Below, one piece after another: positions 1-7,044 of a stretch of 64,000 bases of DNA. The stretch lies in the NCBI RefSeq assembly GCF_002891535.1, contig NZ_PDZR01000017.1:1-64000 (forward strand), given 5' to 3'. A program made the translations under genes and the position numbers. Numbering within the stretch: the first letter of the stretch is position 1; the number at the start of each line of letters is the position of its first letter. The notes under the pieces were generated by a model that was given only the letters and a program-made list of their open reading frames with translations, did not search any database and was not told the DNA's origin. The stretch is from Methylocella silvestris (GTDB lineage: Bacteria > Pseudomonadota > Alphaproteobacteria > Rhizobiales > Beijerinckiaceae).

Positions 1-49
1 GCTTCAGCGCAAACGCGATCTGCTCCTCGCTGTACCTCGACTTCTTCAT
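1..49 (-). CDS. IS3-family transposase OrfA, N-terminal end only (runs off the window)
   Basis: Read on the minus strand, the first 16 codons give MKKSRYSEEQIAFALK. This matches the start of OrfA, the helix-turn-helix subunit of IS3-family (IS407-group) transposases, which binds the element's ends and is frameshift-fused to the OrfB integrase. A GAGGAG ribosome site lies just upstream of the ATG at 49. The rest of the gene lies left of the window, so intactness cannot be judged. Confidence 0.8.
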   Translation of the reverse strand, partial: MKKSRYSEEQIAFALK

Positions 50-127
50 TTCCCAGCTCCTCGCCCGAAGGCTCAAAAGACCGGAAAACTCTCACTCAAA
101 ATGGATGAAAAAACAGGGGGGACGTCA
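1..127 (-). mobile_element. Left end of an IS3-family insertion sequence (partial)
   Basis: This segment holds the orfA start and its upstream region. Reading inward from position 127 on the minus strand the sequence begins TGACGTCCCCCCTG, which has the TG-start and C-run typical of IS3-family terminal repeats. The exact boundary is inferred because the other end and the target duplication are outside the window. Confidence 0.55.
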
Positions 128-336
128 CCGCGCGCGGGGCGTCACGACGTTCAGCGGTGCAGCACATGGCCGTCATGCCTGCATGAGGCTTATTTTCTGT
201 TCGACGACGTGAAGTCGCCAAACGAATTGATCTTTGTGGATATCCCGAAGGTTCGGAAGCAAGCTGAGGCCGCGGAATATGCGCTTTACCGCAAACCGGA
301 GTGTTCCGCTTAACCTACACGTCGACGCGGCTCTAA

Positions 337-492
337 GCCCAACCGGCGATGCCGATGCTGACGACGCCGGAGGAAGGGGACGCCTGGCTCTCCGCGCCGC
401 TCGCCGAGGCGCTGGCGCTGCATCGACCTTTGCCCAACCAGACGCCAAAGATCGTGGCGAAGGGAGAGAAACGCGATGGCGACCCGGCTTGA
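337..492 (+). pseudogene. C-terminal remnant of an SOS-response-associated peptidase (SRAP/YedK/HMCES)
   Basis: An open stretch of about 51 codons ends in TGA at 490-492. It reads MPMLTTPEEGDAWL, then a segment ending LALHRPLPNQ and KIVAKGEK. That is the conserved tail of SRAP proteins, which form a covalent adduct with abasic DNA through an N-terminal cysteine. The catalytic N-terminal part is missing and an in-frame TAA stands at 334-336, so this is a fragment. It lies about 200 bases from the IS end, consistent with insertion-linked decay. Confidence 0.65.
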
Positions 493-655
493 AAAGCTCA
501 TGCAACGCCATGCGCCGGCAGAGACATAACGGAACGAGTTTATCTGGGTCGAACCCCGCATCTAATACTTACGACGCATGCGAGCCAACCTGCTTCTCTA
601 GCGCCTAAGCTTAAACAGAATAAATCCATTTGCCTTGCGACGATTTATTATTAGA

Positions 656-684
656 TTGACGCGCCTAGATTAACTTCCTATATG
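656..684 (+). promoter_or_regulatory. Candidate sigma70-type promoter upstream of the phasin gene
   Basis: TTGACG (656-661) is followed by a 17-base spacer and TATATG (679-684) within an AT-rich stretch unlike the surrounding GC-rich DNA. It would give a leader of about 150 bases before the phasin ATG. Five of six bases match the -35 consensus and four of six the -10. Confidence 0.4.
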
Positions 685-839
685 CAATCTATCGTTGAAA
701 CAAAAACGACAAATATACGATATACATACGCTAACTCAGTGTACATATATCACAACATAAGCGCACTTAATACTGCACTTAAACGAATAGCACTGTCTGC
801 GGTCGTAATGCTTGATAAAAAAACAATAATGGAGCTTAT

Positions 840-1172
840 ATGTCTGATACTCTTAATGATGAAATCAAAACCGTACAGAATAAACTTGCGACAGTTGGCA
901 CCCCAAATGTCATCTTAAATGAGAGCGTCCTCGCGATAGTCGCCGAAGTGACGGACTATTCGAAAAAGTCACTGGACGATCGTCGTGATTTCATCGGGAG
1001 CCTGTTCGAAGCCAAGTCGCTCAACAGCGTCTTCCAGATCCAATCCGAATACGCCAAGACGGTTTTTGAGCGATCCCTAACCGAGGCGATGAAGATTGGA
1101 GCGCTCTATTCCGATGTCGCCAAGGCGGCCCTCAGGCCAATTGAAGGGGCGATGGTCAAGCCCAAGGAATGA
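840..1172 (+). CDS. Phasin family protein (polyhydroxyalkanoate granule surface protein)
   Basis: This 110-residue protein is mostly amphipathic helix. Its central segment, with FIGSLFEAKSL, then FQIQSEYAKTVFE and a C-terminal helix containing SDVAKAA, matches the Phasin_2 family. Phasins coat polyhydroxybutyrate granules in the cytoplasm and control their size. There is no signal peptide and the length is normal for the family. The gene stands alone behind an AT-rich region with a plausible promoter. Confidence 0.85.
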   Translation: MSDTLNDEIKTVQNKLATVGTPNVILNESVLAIVAEVTDYSKKSLDDRRDFIGSLFEAKSLNSVFQIQSEYAKTVFERSLTEAMKIGALYSDVAKAALRPIEGAMVKPKE

Positions 1173-1314
1173 AGCAATTGCCTGCTACGAGACGTTTCGG
1201 ACGCAGGCCAAGAGCTGCTCGGCAGTCGAAATTAGCTATCGCCGCCTGACAGCAGATGTCGAGCTTCGACACGCGAGCTTCCAGGTGCAGTGGAGCGATT
1301 AAGCTGTCGCGCCT

Positions 1315-1758
1315 TCACTGCCCATGCGCTGGATACATGCGCCGAACCATAGAAAAACCAACACAAGCAGAGAGCGAAGCCCGAAGAAGCCGCAATTTGC
1401 GCACGGCAACAATGATTGTGGGGACAGCCCTATAATATGCGGCGACAAACGCCCTGCCCCCGCGATTCTTTAGCAGCACCTTGTCCCGATATGCGCGCAG
1501 CATGTCGACTTCCAAGGCGTCCGCTCCATACAATTCGGTAGCGATAAAACAATTGCCGCGGCCTTCATGCGCGTCGATCCCGGAATGAGCCGCCCGGAGT
1601 TTATAGGCGGCCATCAGGGCGCGCCGACGCTCGTTGATCTGGCGGTTCCACCGCTCACGCCAAGAAGCGTGAAAGACGCCAGCCCAATCAATGTCGCAAG
1701 CAGGCTTGCGACGAATTGAAATCATATTGCGCCGCGGAGCCTCTACTGGTCCAGCCAC
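1315..1758 (-). CDS. CFI-box C-terminal domain protein
   Basis: The C-terminal half contains CFIATELYGADALEVD, then LRAYRDKVLL, GRAFVAAYYR and a hydrophobic segment. This is the pattern of the CFI-box-CTERM domain, a presumed membrane-anchoring tail of unknown function. The longest frame starts at a GTG at 1758 that overlaps the stop of the upstream gspN-like gene. An internal ATG (12th codon, about 1725) is an alternative start, and neither has a clear ribosome site. The overlap suggests co-transcription with the secretion remnant. Function unknown. Confidence 0.6.
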   Translation of the reverse strand: MAGPVEAPRRNMISIRRKPACDIDWAGVFHASWRERWNRQINERRRALMAAYKLRAAHSGIDAHEGRGNCFIATELYGADALEVDMLRAYRDKVLLKNRGGRAFVAAYYRAVPTIIVAVRKLRLLRASLSACVGFSMVRRMYPAHGQ

Positions 1759-2336
1759 GCCGCTGAATCAGCCGGAGACATCGCCGTCGCGGTCGTCGTG
1801 GCGCTGCGCGCCGGCAATTCGAGTTTTACCTGTTGCTGCGCCTTTTCAAGCGTCGCTTCCCTTGTGTCGAGCCCCTGCACGGTCCATCCGCGGAAAGACT
1901 GCCCGATACGCAGCCGCACAAGCGAATGGTTGGTCTGGTCGAGAAACACCGCCATACGCACAAGCGGACCATGCACTACGCCAATCAAATCGAGCTCGGG
2001 CTTTTCGGGCTCCAGCACCGGCGCAACGGCTACAGGCGTTCTTTCTACAACGACCACCTGGGGCACGGCGGGCGGCGGCGGGCGGCGAGTCGCAGAGAAA
2101 AGCGGGCGCTCGCGCGTCGCACGCAAAGATTCCAATGATATCGCCGAAAGTGGATTGCCGTGGTCTGATACAGCGCCTGTAACCCGCGCCCTGCCGGGAA
2201 CGACCGTCACGCTCTCCCGCAGGGTGACAGAGTTCTCAGCCTCCGCGCTCTGGCCCGGAGTCTGCCCAAAGGCGATTCCGGTGACGCAATACGCTTCCAG
2301 CGACAAAAGCAGAGCGGCTGATGCGCACGGTCTCAT
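1743..2336 (-). CDS. Type II secretion GspN/GspC-like periplasmic protein
   Basis: From the ATG at 2336 the protein has about 197 residues with an N-terminal hydrophobic signal or anchor. A characteristic ERPLFSATRRPPPP motif comes next, then a proline/valine-rich linker, then a segment with LDLIGVVHGP and IGQSFRGWTVQGLD. The latter resembles the homology-region domain of GspC/GspN proteins that link the inner membrane platform to the secretin. Its ATG overlaps the TGA of the gspM-like remnant (ATGA), as in gsp operons. No other secretion genes are in the window, so a working system is not indicated here. Confidence 0.55.
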   Translation of the reverse strand: MRPCASAALLLSLEAYCVTGIAFGQTPGQSAEAENSVTLRESVTVVPGRARVTGAVSDHGNPLSAISLESLRATRERPLFSATRRPPPPAVPQVVVVERTPVAVAPVLEPEKPELDLIGVVHGPLVRMAVFLDQTNHSLVRLRIGQSFRGWTVQGLDTREATLEKAQQQVKLELPARSATTTATAMSPADSAAWLDQ

Positions 2337-2522
2337 TTGTCCAACCTGTAAATGAGCCGATACGTCGGCTTTTGCGCCTTGGGACCCATCCCCGGGCCTG
2401 TTGGAGCATAACACAAAGCCCCTCCACGCCGCCAATGCTGGAGATCGAATATAGCGGCGCGCCCAGCATTTTTATTAGCTGCACTGCATCATCCTATCCC
2501 AAGACCCACGGATCGGCCCAGC
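2333..2522 (-). pseudogene. Truncated, frameshifted gspM/PilO-like remnant
   Basis: One frame opens after a TAG near 2523 and reads IRGSWDRMMQLIKML and then SSIGGVEGL. That resembles the GspM/PilO pattern in which a GSW/GSF motif is followed by a helix. The frame then loses sense. After a shift in the G-rich tract around 2395 another frame reads GPKAQKPTYRLIYRLDK and stops in a TGA overlapping the next ATG. The 5' end is missing. The family call is tentative; the frameshift and truncation are visible. Confidence 0.4.
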
Positions 2523-2766
2523 CTAACCGATCGGCTACGCTTCAGGCGACATAACAGAAAATAACCATTTTATGATATCGGCCGGAATTTCGTGGAAGAC
2601 TTTTCTTAGCTGCCCCGACAGGTTTCAAGGGCTGTCACGGAACCGTGATGACAATCAGGAGCTATGGAAAAACACGCCTATACTCAGTGAGTTATGGATC
2701 TTAACTGGGGCGCGCGTGTTTTCCTGTGCCAAACCTGAGCGGTTTCACAGCAAGGGGGGACACAAA

Positions 2767-4065
2767 ATGAGAGTTCCATTATTTAAACTAAATCTCAACC
2801 GTGCGGAACGTGAGGCGCCGAATAGGCTCAAAGCAATCAAACATTCGGTGTTGGCAGCTGTAGCCGTAATCGCTCTTGGGTTCGCGGCTAATGCCGCTCA
2901 AGCACAAGATTACTCTGCGGTCAATGCGAATGGAACTTTGAAGCTGGGCGGATACGGCAATTTCTTTATTGCAGGCAATCTTGCCGCCTGCCCTACGCCG
3001 CCGGCGCCATATGCCAATGCGGATATATGCTCCAGGACCGTCAACCCTGGGCTACACATGATCAATCAGATGTACGTGCAGTTCATGCTGCCGGTCAAGG
3101 AAGCAAAGAAAGCGCATTGGCCGATCGCCATCGTGCACGGTTGCTGCTTGAGCACAAAATCATGGCAAACCACGCCCGATGGGCGGATGGGTTGGGACGA
3201 ATATTTCGTCCGTCAAAAGTTTGACACCTATATGGTTGATCAGGTTGGCCGTGCGCGTTCTGGCTTCGACGCAATATCTTACAATGCCTTGCGGTATGGT
3301 ATTACCAACTGTATCCCATCGGCAAATCCTGCGGCTCAGTGCCCGGCGATTCCCAGCATTCTGATCGCCAGCGATCAATTCGCCTGGAATGTCTTCCGTT
3401 GGGGAACCACCCCTTGTACGACATCTCCATGCTCGGCCAACACGGTGCCCAATGCCGGCATTCGATTCCCGATGCAAACAGTAGGGGTCGGCTCAGGCTC
3501 GAACCTGCAATTTTACAATATGGTCATCCCTGATTTGAATGCGACGCTGTCGGGCGCTCCGAGTCCCGCAGATCCTGCGGGCTTCTACAATACGCCCGCT
3601 CAAATGGCAGAGCTTGCCAGGCAGTTGGGGGGAGCCACCTTGATGGGTCACTCCGAATCGTCTTCATTCCCGATCCGGGCTGCGCTTCAGCCGGCTGCGG
3701 GCTGCTACCCCTGGACGACGAAAGACGCTTGCAAAGTCAAAGCGATCATACAGCTTGAGACGGGTTGCTTCGGAAATCTTACCGCAGAAGAAATCAACAC
3801 CCTCAAGCATATCCCGATCCTTATCGAGGAAGGCGATTTCTACCCGACGCCGCGCCCGGTCGCGCCGTGCCCGCAGATGATTCAGCAAATCACCGCGGCA
3901 GGCGGCGATATCAAATACGCTCATTTACCCGACCTGAAGCCGAATTCCCTCTATAGAGGTTCGCCCGGCGCCATTCGCGGCAATGATCACATGGTGATGC
4001 TGGATACAAACAATCTGCAGATCGCCCAAATCTTCATCAATTGGCTCTCTTCACGTGGCCTGTAA
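2767..4065 (+). CDS. Secreted alpha/beta-hydrolase (esterase/lipase-like)
   Basis: The start at 2767 follows an AGGGGGG ribosome site. It gives a signal peptide with core VLAAVAVIALGFAA and cleavage near AQAQ, so the enzyme is exported. The alpha/beta-hydrolase signatures are the oxyanion strand AIVHGCCLSTKSW (about residue 120), the nucleophile elbow GHSESS (about residue 298) and a late NDHMVML carrying the likely catalytic histidine. Many paired cysteines fit a periplasmic or extracellular fold. The substrate is unknown. A longer upstream reading frame exists but has no ribosome site. Confidence 0.75.
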   Translation: MRVPLFKLNLNRAEREAPNRLKAIKHSVLAAVAVIALGFAANAAQAQDYSAVNANGTLKLGGYGNFFIAGNLAACPTPPAPYANADICSRTVNPGLHMINQMYVQFMLPVKEAKKAHWPIAIVHGCCLSTKSWQTTPDGRMGWDEYFVRQKFDTYMVDQVGRARSGFDAISYNALRYGITNCIPSANPAAQCPAIPSILIASDQFAWNVFRWGTTPCTTSPCSANTVPNAGIRFPMQTVGVGSGSNLQFYNMVIPDLNATLSGAPSPADPAGFYNTPAQMAELARQLGGATLMGHSESSSFPIRAALQPAAGCYPWTTKDACKVKAIIQLETGCFGNLTAEEINTLKHIPILIEEGDFYPTPRPVAPCPQMIQQITAAGGDIKYAHLPDLKPNSLYRGSPGAIRGNDHMVMLDTNNLQIAQIFINWLSSRGL

Positions 4066-4116
4066 AGGGATCAACTGGCGCGTGACAATCGAGTAACACG
4101 CGCATTGGGATCCAAA

Positions 4117-4143
4117 GCCTCCCCGCGACGACGGCGGGGAGGC
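4117..4143 (+). terminator. Hairpin downstream of the secreted hydrolase gene
   Basis: A perfect 10-bp stem (GCCTCCCCGC / GCGGGGAGGC) encloses a 7-base loop 50 bases after the hydrolase stop. There is no T-run, so it may work with Rho or protect a 3' end. Confidence 0.55.
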
Positions 4144-4196
4144 CGTCAATCGAACTGACTGTTCCTAGATATTTGAAAATGATGATGGAGGAGATC

Positions 4197-4508
4197 GTGA
4201 AAGCGATCCTTGCTATAGCCCTCGCTGCGTCGCAGACGACCTATTACGAGGCCAAGGTAACCACCTTTGGCTGCACGTCGATTGAAGCCGTCTTCGAACT
4301 GCAAAAGGTTCGCCCCGACGAGAAAGCGCTTCAGGCGGCCCTGATGGAGAAGCAACTTTCTGGCGAATGCGTTGCGATCTTGAAAGGCACGCAAGTCGAG
4401 GGTTCGAATGAGCCCGCCGACAATTCCATATTGCGGGTGAACAAAAAGATCGAACCGCCGGGGTACGAGGCTCCGCTGGAGGACTTCGAGGCAAAAGCGG
4501 CTGACTAG
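4197..4508 (+). CDS. Small hypothetical protein, possibly exported
   Basis: I do not recognise this protein of about 103 residues. GTG at 4197 is preferred because GGAGGA lies just upstream; the alternative ATG at 4173 has no ribosome site. The N-terminus KAILAIALAASQ is short and hydrophobic and could be a signal peptide. The body carries TTFGCTSIEAV and two cysteines, and ends in a charged tail. It lies alone between the hydrolase and the COG4315-type gene. Confidence 0.5.
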   Translation: MKAILAIALAASQTTYYEAKVTTFGCTSIEAVFELQKVRPDEKALQAALMEKQLSGECVAILKGTQVEGSNEPADNSILRVNKKIEPPGYEAPLEDFEAKAAD

Positions 4509-4860
4509 AATTGGGTTGAGCGGCAAGGTAGATTTTTTTTCCGCACGAGTCCGGTCCTTGAAATCGGTCTTGCCCGGCCCCAGCTTGCCGAAGTCGTCAT
4601 GGTCGCCGGCCGCCTTGAGTTCAGCATTGGCGGGCTTGGCAACGCCGCCGCCAATGATTTTACCGACTTTACTGGTCACGCCAACCGAACTCGCGGCTGA
4701 CGATCAGGCGGCGCGAGCATCCACGGACGCGGCCTCAATCGCGAGCGGCCGCGCCGCACTGATGAACGAAAACCCTCGCCGGATGTGGGGGAGAGCAACA
4801 CGCCTGGTTGTCGGCGCCGACCGGGTCGCGAAAGACTGTTTCGATCCTGCGGCCGTGGCG
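4509..4860. other. Intergenic stretch without a supported gene
   Basis: Open frames exist on both strands here but none shows a recognisable domain, a convincing ribosome site or a family pattern. A lysine/glycine-rich minus-strand frame starting near 4679 is short on evidence. I see nothing else in this stretch. Confidence 0.4.
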
Positions 4861-5253
4861 TCAGGGCTGCGCGATGCGCCATGCGCCATTGAGGAATCCG
4901 TCGCCCGTTGTGTCTCCGGGTTTGGCGTCTTTGACCCAGCTGTAGAGCGGCTTGCCGTCATAGGCCCATTGCTTCGAGCCGTCATCGCGCGTGACGATAG
5001 AATATTTACCCGATGGCTTGTCGTCCGCGCCCGCCGCGACCGGCGGCCAATTCGCCGCGCAAGGGCCGTTGCAGGCGGATTTGCCTCCCGCATCCTTGGC
5101 GAAGGTGTAGAGAGTCATGCCTCGCGCATCGACCAGAGTCGCGCCTTTCGCGGTTTGGCCGACTTTCACTGAATTTTCCGCATAGGCGCAGCTAGAAGCA
5201 ATCGCCGAAAATACGCTGGCTGCGAGCAGCGTGTGTAGGATTGATTTCCGCAT
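4861..5253 (-). CDS. COG4315-type secreted repeat protein (YxFxxD motifs)
   Basis: This 130-residue protein has a clear signal peptide (MRKSILHTLLAASVFS, cleavage near AYAEN). The mature part has two copies of the COG4315 repeat: GMTLYTFAKDAGGKSACNG with CAANWPPV, then GKPLYSWVKDAKPGDTTGDG. These proteins are periplasmic or surface-exposed and of unknown biochemical role, often stress-linked. The gene lies just downstream of the sigma/anti-sigma operon and has its own ECF-type promoter (5290-5314) resembling the one upstream of that operon, so it is a likely regulon member. Confidence 0.85.
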   Translation of the reverse strand: MRKSILHTLLAASVFSAIASSCAYAENSVKVGQTAKGATLVDARGMTLYTFAKDAGGKSACNGPCAANWPPVAAGADDKPSGKYSIVTRDDGSKQWAYDGKPLYSWVKDAKPGDTTGDGFLNGAWRIAQP

Positions 5254-5289
5254 TGGGGTCCTCCCGTAAAGTTTTGAACGCGTCGAGGA

Positions 5290-5314
5290 GACGATCGCAC
5301 GGCCGATCTATTCC
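5290..5314 (-). promoter_or_regulatory. ECF sigma-factor promoter for the COG4315 gene
   Basis: On the minus strand GGAAT is followed by 16 bases and CGTC, 37 bases before the ATG at 5253. The same arrangement, starting GGAATAGA, occurs upstream of the sigma gene (6874-6898). GGAA[CT]-N16/17-CGTC is the usual ECF promoter form. Confidence 0.6.
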
Positions 5315-5368
5315 GTCCTGGCTGCGTATTTCCGGAGCGCCGTGGCGGCGGCGGGCGCAAAGCTACGC

Positions 5369-6187
5369 TTATCCCTTCTGTGCCGGCCCAGCTTCGGAAC
5401 CGCCATCGAAACCGCGATAGACAGCTTCGGCGACGGGCAAAAGTTCGTTTCGGCCAAGCGGCGCCGTGACCGCGAACCCGAAGCCGCGATCAATCCAGGC
5501 GAAGGTGGACGCCTCCCCCTCCTGCCGGAACCGGAAGGCGGTCTCGTTCCCCGTCGCCGCCCGAACGTAGACGGTGAGGCGCCTGCCGCTCGAATCGTCA
5601 TACATGAGCTGGGCGCCTGCGCCGCTTCCGCCCGGAAGCAGACGTCCGCCCATCAACCGATAGCCGAATTGCGATAAATCCGGCGCAACCAACCGGCGCC
5701 CGAGACGCTTTGACAGCCATTGCAGAAGATGCGCCTCATTGGCGGCGCCGACTTCGACAGGATGCGCGACCTCGACGACAAAAGTCCGGTAAGCGGACAT
5801 GGCGTCCTCGCTGACCGGGGCGACGCCGCCGAACGCCAACCGCGCCGCATAAGTATCAGGCGACCTGCCGGCGATCCAGCCAGCGCCGCCGCCGACAAGA
5901 AAAATAGCCGCTGCCGCCGCAACGCGGCGCAGGCGCAAGGCCCGCCCCTCGCGCCGCGCAGCCTGAATGCTGGCGATCCGCAACCGCAAAGGGATCGGTT
6001 CAGCGAATTTGGCTTGAAGCACGGCGCGCAAACTATCCCTCAGCCGGCGGTCGGTCGCCCCGCGCTCCGCGACGTCGGGATGTCCGGCGAGATAGGACTC
6101 CACTACCCCGCGGCGCTCGGCGCCGAGCCGATCGTCGATATAGGCCTGCAGATCATCTTCGCCGATTGGCGCATGCGGGCCGCTCAT
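5369..6187 (-). CDS. Membrane anti-sigma factor
   Basis: This 272-residue protein has an N-terminal cytoplasmic segment (EDDLQAYIDDRLG, then VESYLAGHPDVAER) typical of COG5662 anti-sigma factors. One membrane helix follows (AAAAAIFLVGGGAGWIAG, about residues 90-107). The periplasmic domain contains DLSQFGYRLMGGRLL and so may sense the envelope state. Its ATG overlaps the stop of the sigma gene (ATGA), so the two are translationally coupled. It is a paralogue of the protein at 59602-60525, with matching N- and C-terminal patterns. No zinc-binding HxxxCxxC motif is present. Confidence 0.8.
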   Translation of the reverse strand: MSGPHAPIGEDDLQAYIDDRLGAERRGVVESYLAGHPDVAERGATDRRLRDSLRAVLQAKFAEPIPLRLRIASIQAARREGRALRLRRVAAAAAIFLVGGGAGWIAGRSPDTYAARLAFGGVAPVSEDAMSAYRTFVVEVAHPVEVGAANEAHLLQWLSKRLGRRLVAPDLSQFGYRLMGGRLLPGGSGAGAQLMYDDSSGRRLTVYVRAATGNETAFRFRQEGEASTFAWIDRGFGFAVTAPLGRNELLPVAEAVYRGFDGGSEAGPAQKG

Positions 6188-6681
6188 TTTATTCTCCGAA
6201 GATATGTCGTTGGCCCGGTCTCCAGCATAGCGCGCAGCCTTTGCCGCGCTCGCGACAAGCGCGACATCACCGTGCCGACCGGGACGCCAAGCGCCCGCGC
6301 GGCCTCCTCATAGGAAAGATCCTCGACGCCGATCAAAAGCAGCAATGATTTCTGCTCTTCCGGCAGCTGATCGAGGGCGGCCATCGCCTCGCGCGCCTCG
6401 AGCCCGCGGTCCTGCCCGGCCGGAACGCTGAGTTCACGGGCCTCGTCGAGCGCAACATGCGGGCCGCGTCGTTTCCGCCCGCGATAGCCGTCGATATAGT
6501 GGTTGCGCATGATCGCAAAGAGCCACGCGCGCAAATCGCCGTCGGATCGCCTCAAATACCATCGCGACAGGGCCCGCTCGAGACAATCCTGAACCAGGTC
6601 GTCGGCGCCGTCATGATCGCGAATCAGCGCAAAAGCGTAGCGCCGCAAAGCTGGAATATATTGTTCGATGGCGTCCGTCAT
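6184..6681 (-). CDS. ECF-subfamily RNA polymerase sigma factor
   Basis: The 165-residue protein has both ECF regions. Region 2 is YAFALIRDHDGADDLVQDC with the -10-binding helix DLRAWLFAIMRNHYID. Region 4 is LPEEQKSLLLLIGVEDLSYEE with the helix-turn-helix VPVGTVMSRLSRARQRL. It redirects RNA polymerase to stress promoters and is held by the membrane anti-sigma factor encoded next in the operon. A GGAAT-N16-CGTC element 193 bases upstream suggests autoregulation. Confidence 0.9.
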   Translation of the reverse strand: MTDAIEQYIPALRRYAFALIRDHDGADDLVQDCLERALSRWYLRRSDGDLRAWLFAIMRNHYIDGYRGRKRRGPHVALDEARELSVPAGQDRGLEAREAMAALDQLPEEQKSLLLLIGVEDLSYEEAARALGVPVGTVMSRLSRARQRLRAMLETGPTTYLRRIK

Positions 6682-6873
6682 CTTATTGGCGACAATTGTC
6701 GCGCCTCTGATGGGCGGTCATTGAGGCGCCGAGCACAGCCCGACGCAAAAGTTCCGGTTTTTGGCCTGACATCACGCACCGAAACCTTGCAATCGCTTTC
6801 ATTCCCGATCTGGATTGATCGATCCCGACTCGTCGCGTTCCCTGGCCCGCAGCAAAGCGATCCCGCTTCAAGG

Positions 6874-6898
6874 GACGCCGCAAACGCCATTCTATTCC
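6874..6898 (-). promoter_or_regulatory. ECF promoter upstream of the sigma/anti-sigma operon
   Basis: On the minus strand GGAAT, a 16-base spacer and CGTC. The first eight bases (GGAATAGA) and the spacing are identical to the promoter of the COG4315 gene. The 363-base gap between this operon and the NRPS gene end holds nothing else I can support. Confidence 0.55.
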
Positions 6899-7044
6899 AT
6901 CAATCGCGAATTTCTTTGGCCAACTGACGTCGAGGGATACCGTCGCCGCGCTTGTCGAGCCAGCGGTCCGCCGAGGAACAGGCGCCCGGCTTGCAGCCTA
7001 TTCGGATTGATCTTCCTAAAATCGATTTGGAGATACGCTCTTGC

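Noticed and set aside
541-570. A GGGTCGAACCCC string resembling a tRNA T-arm
   Set aside because: No acceptor, D-arm or anticodon arm can be folded around it.
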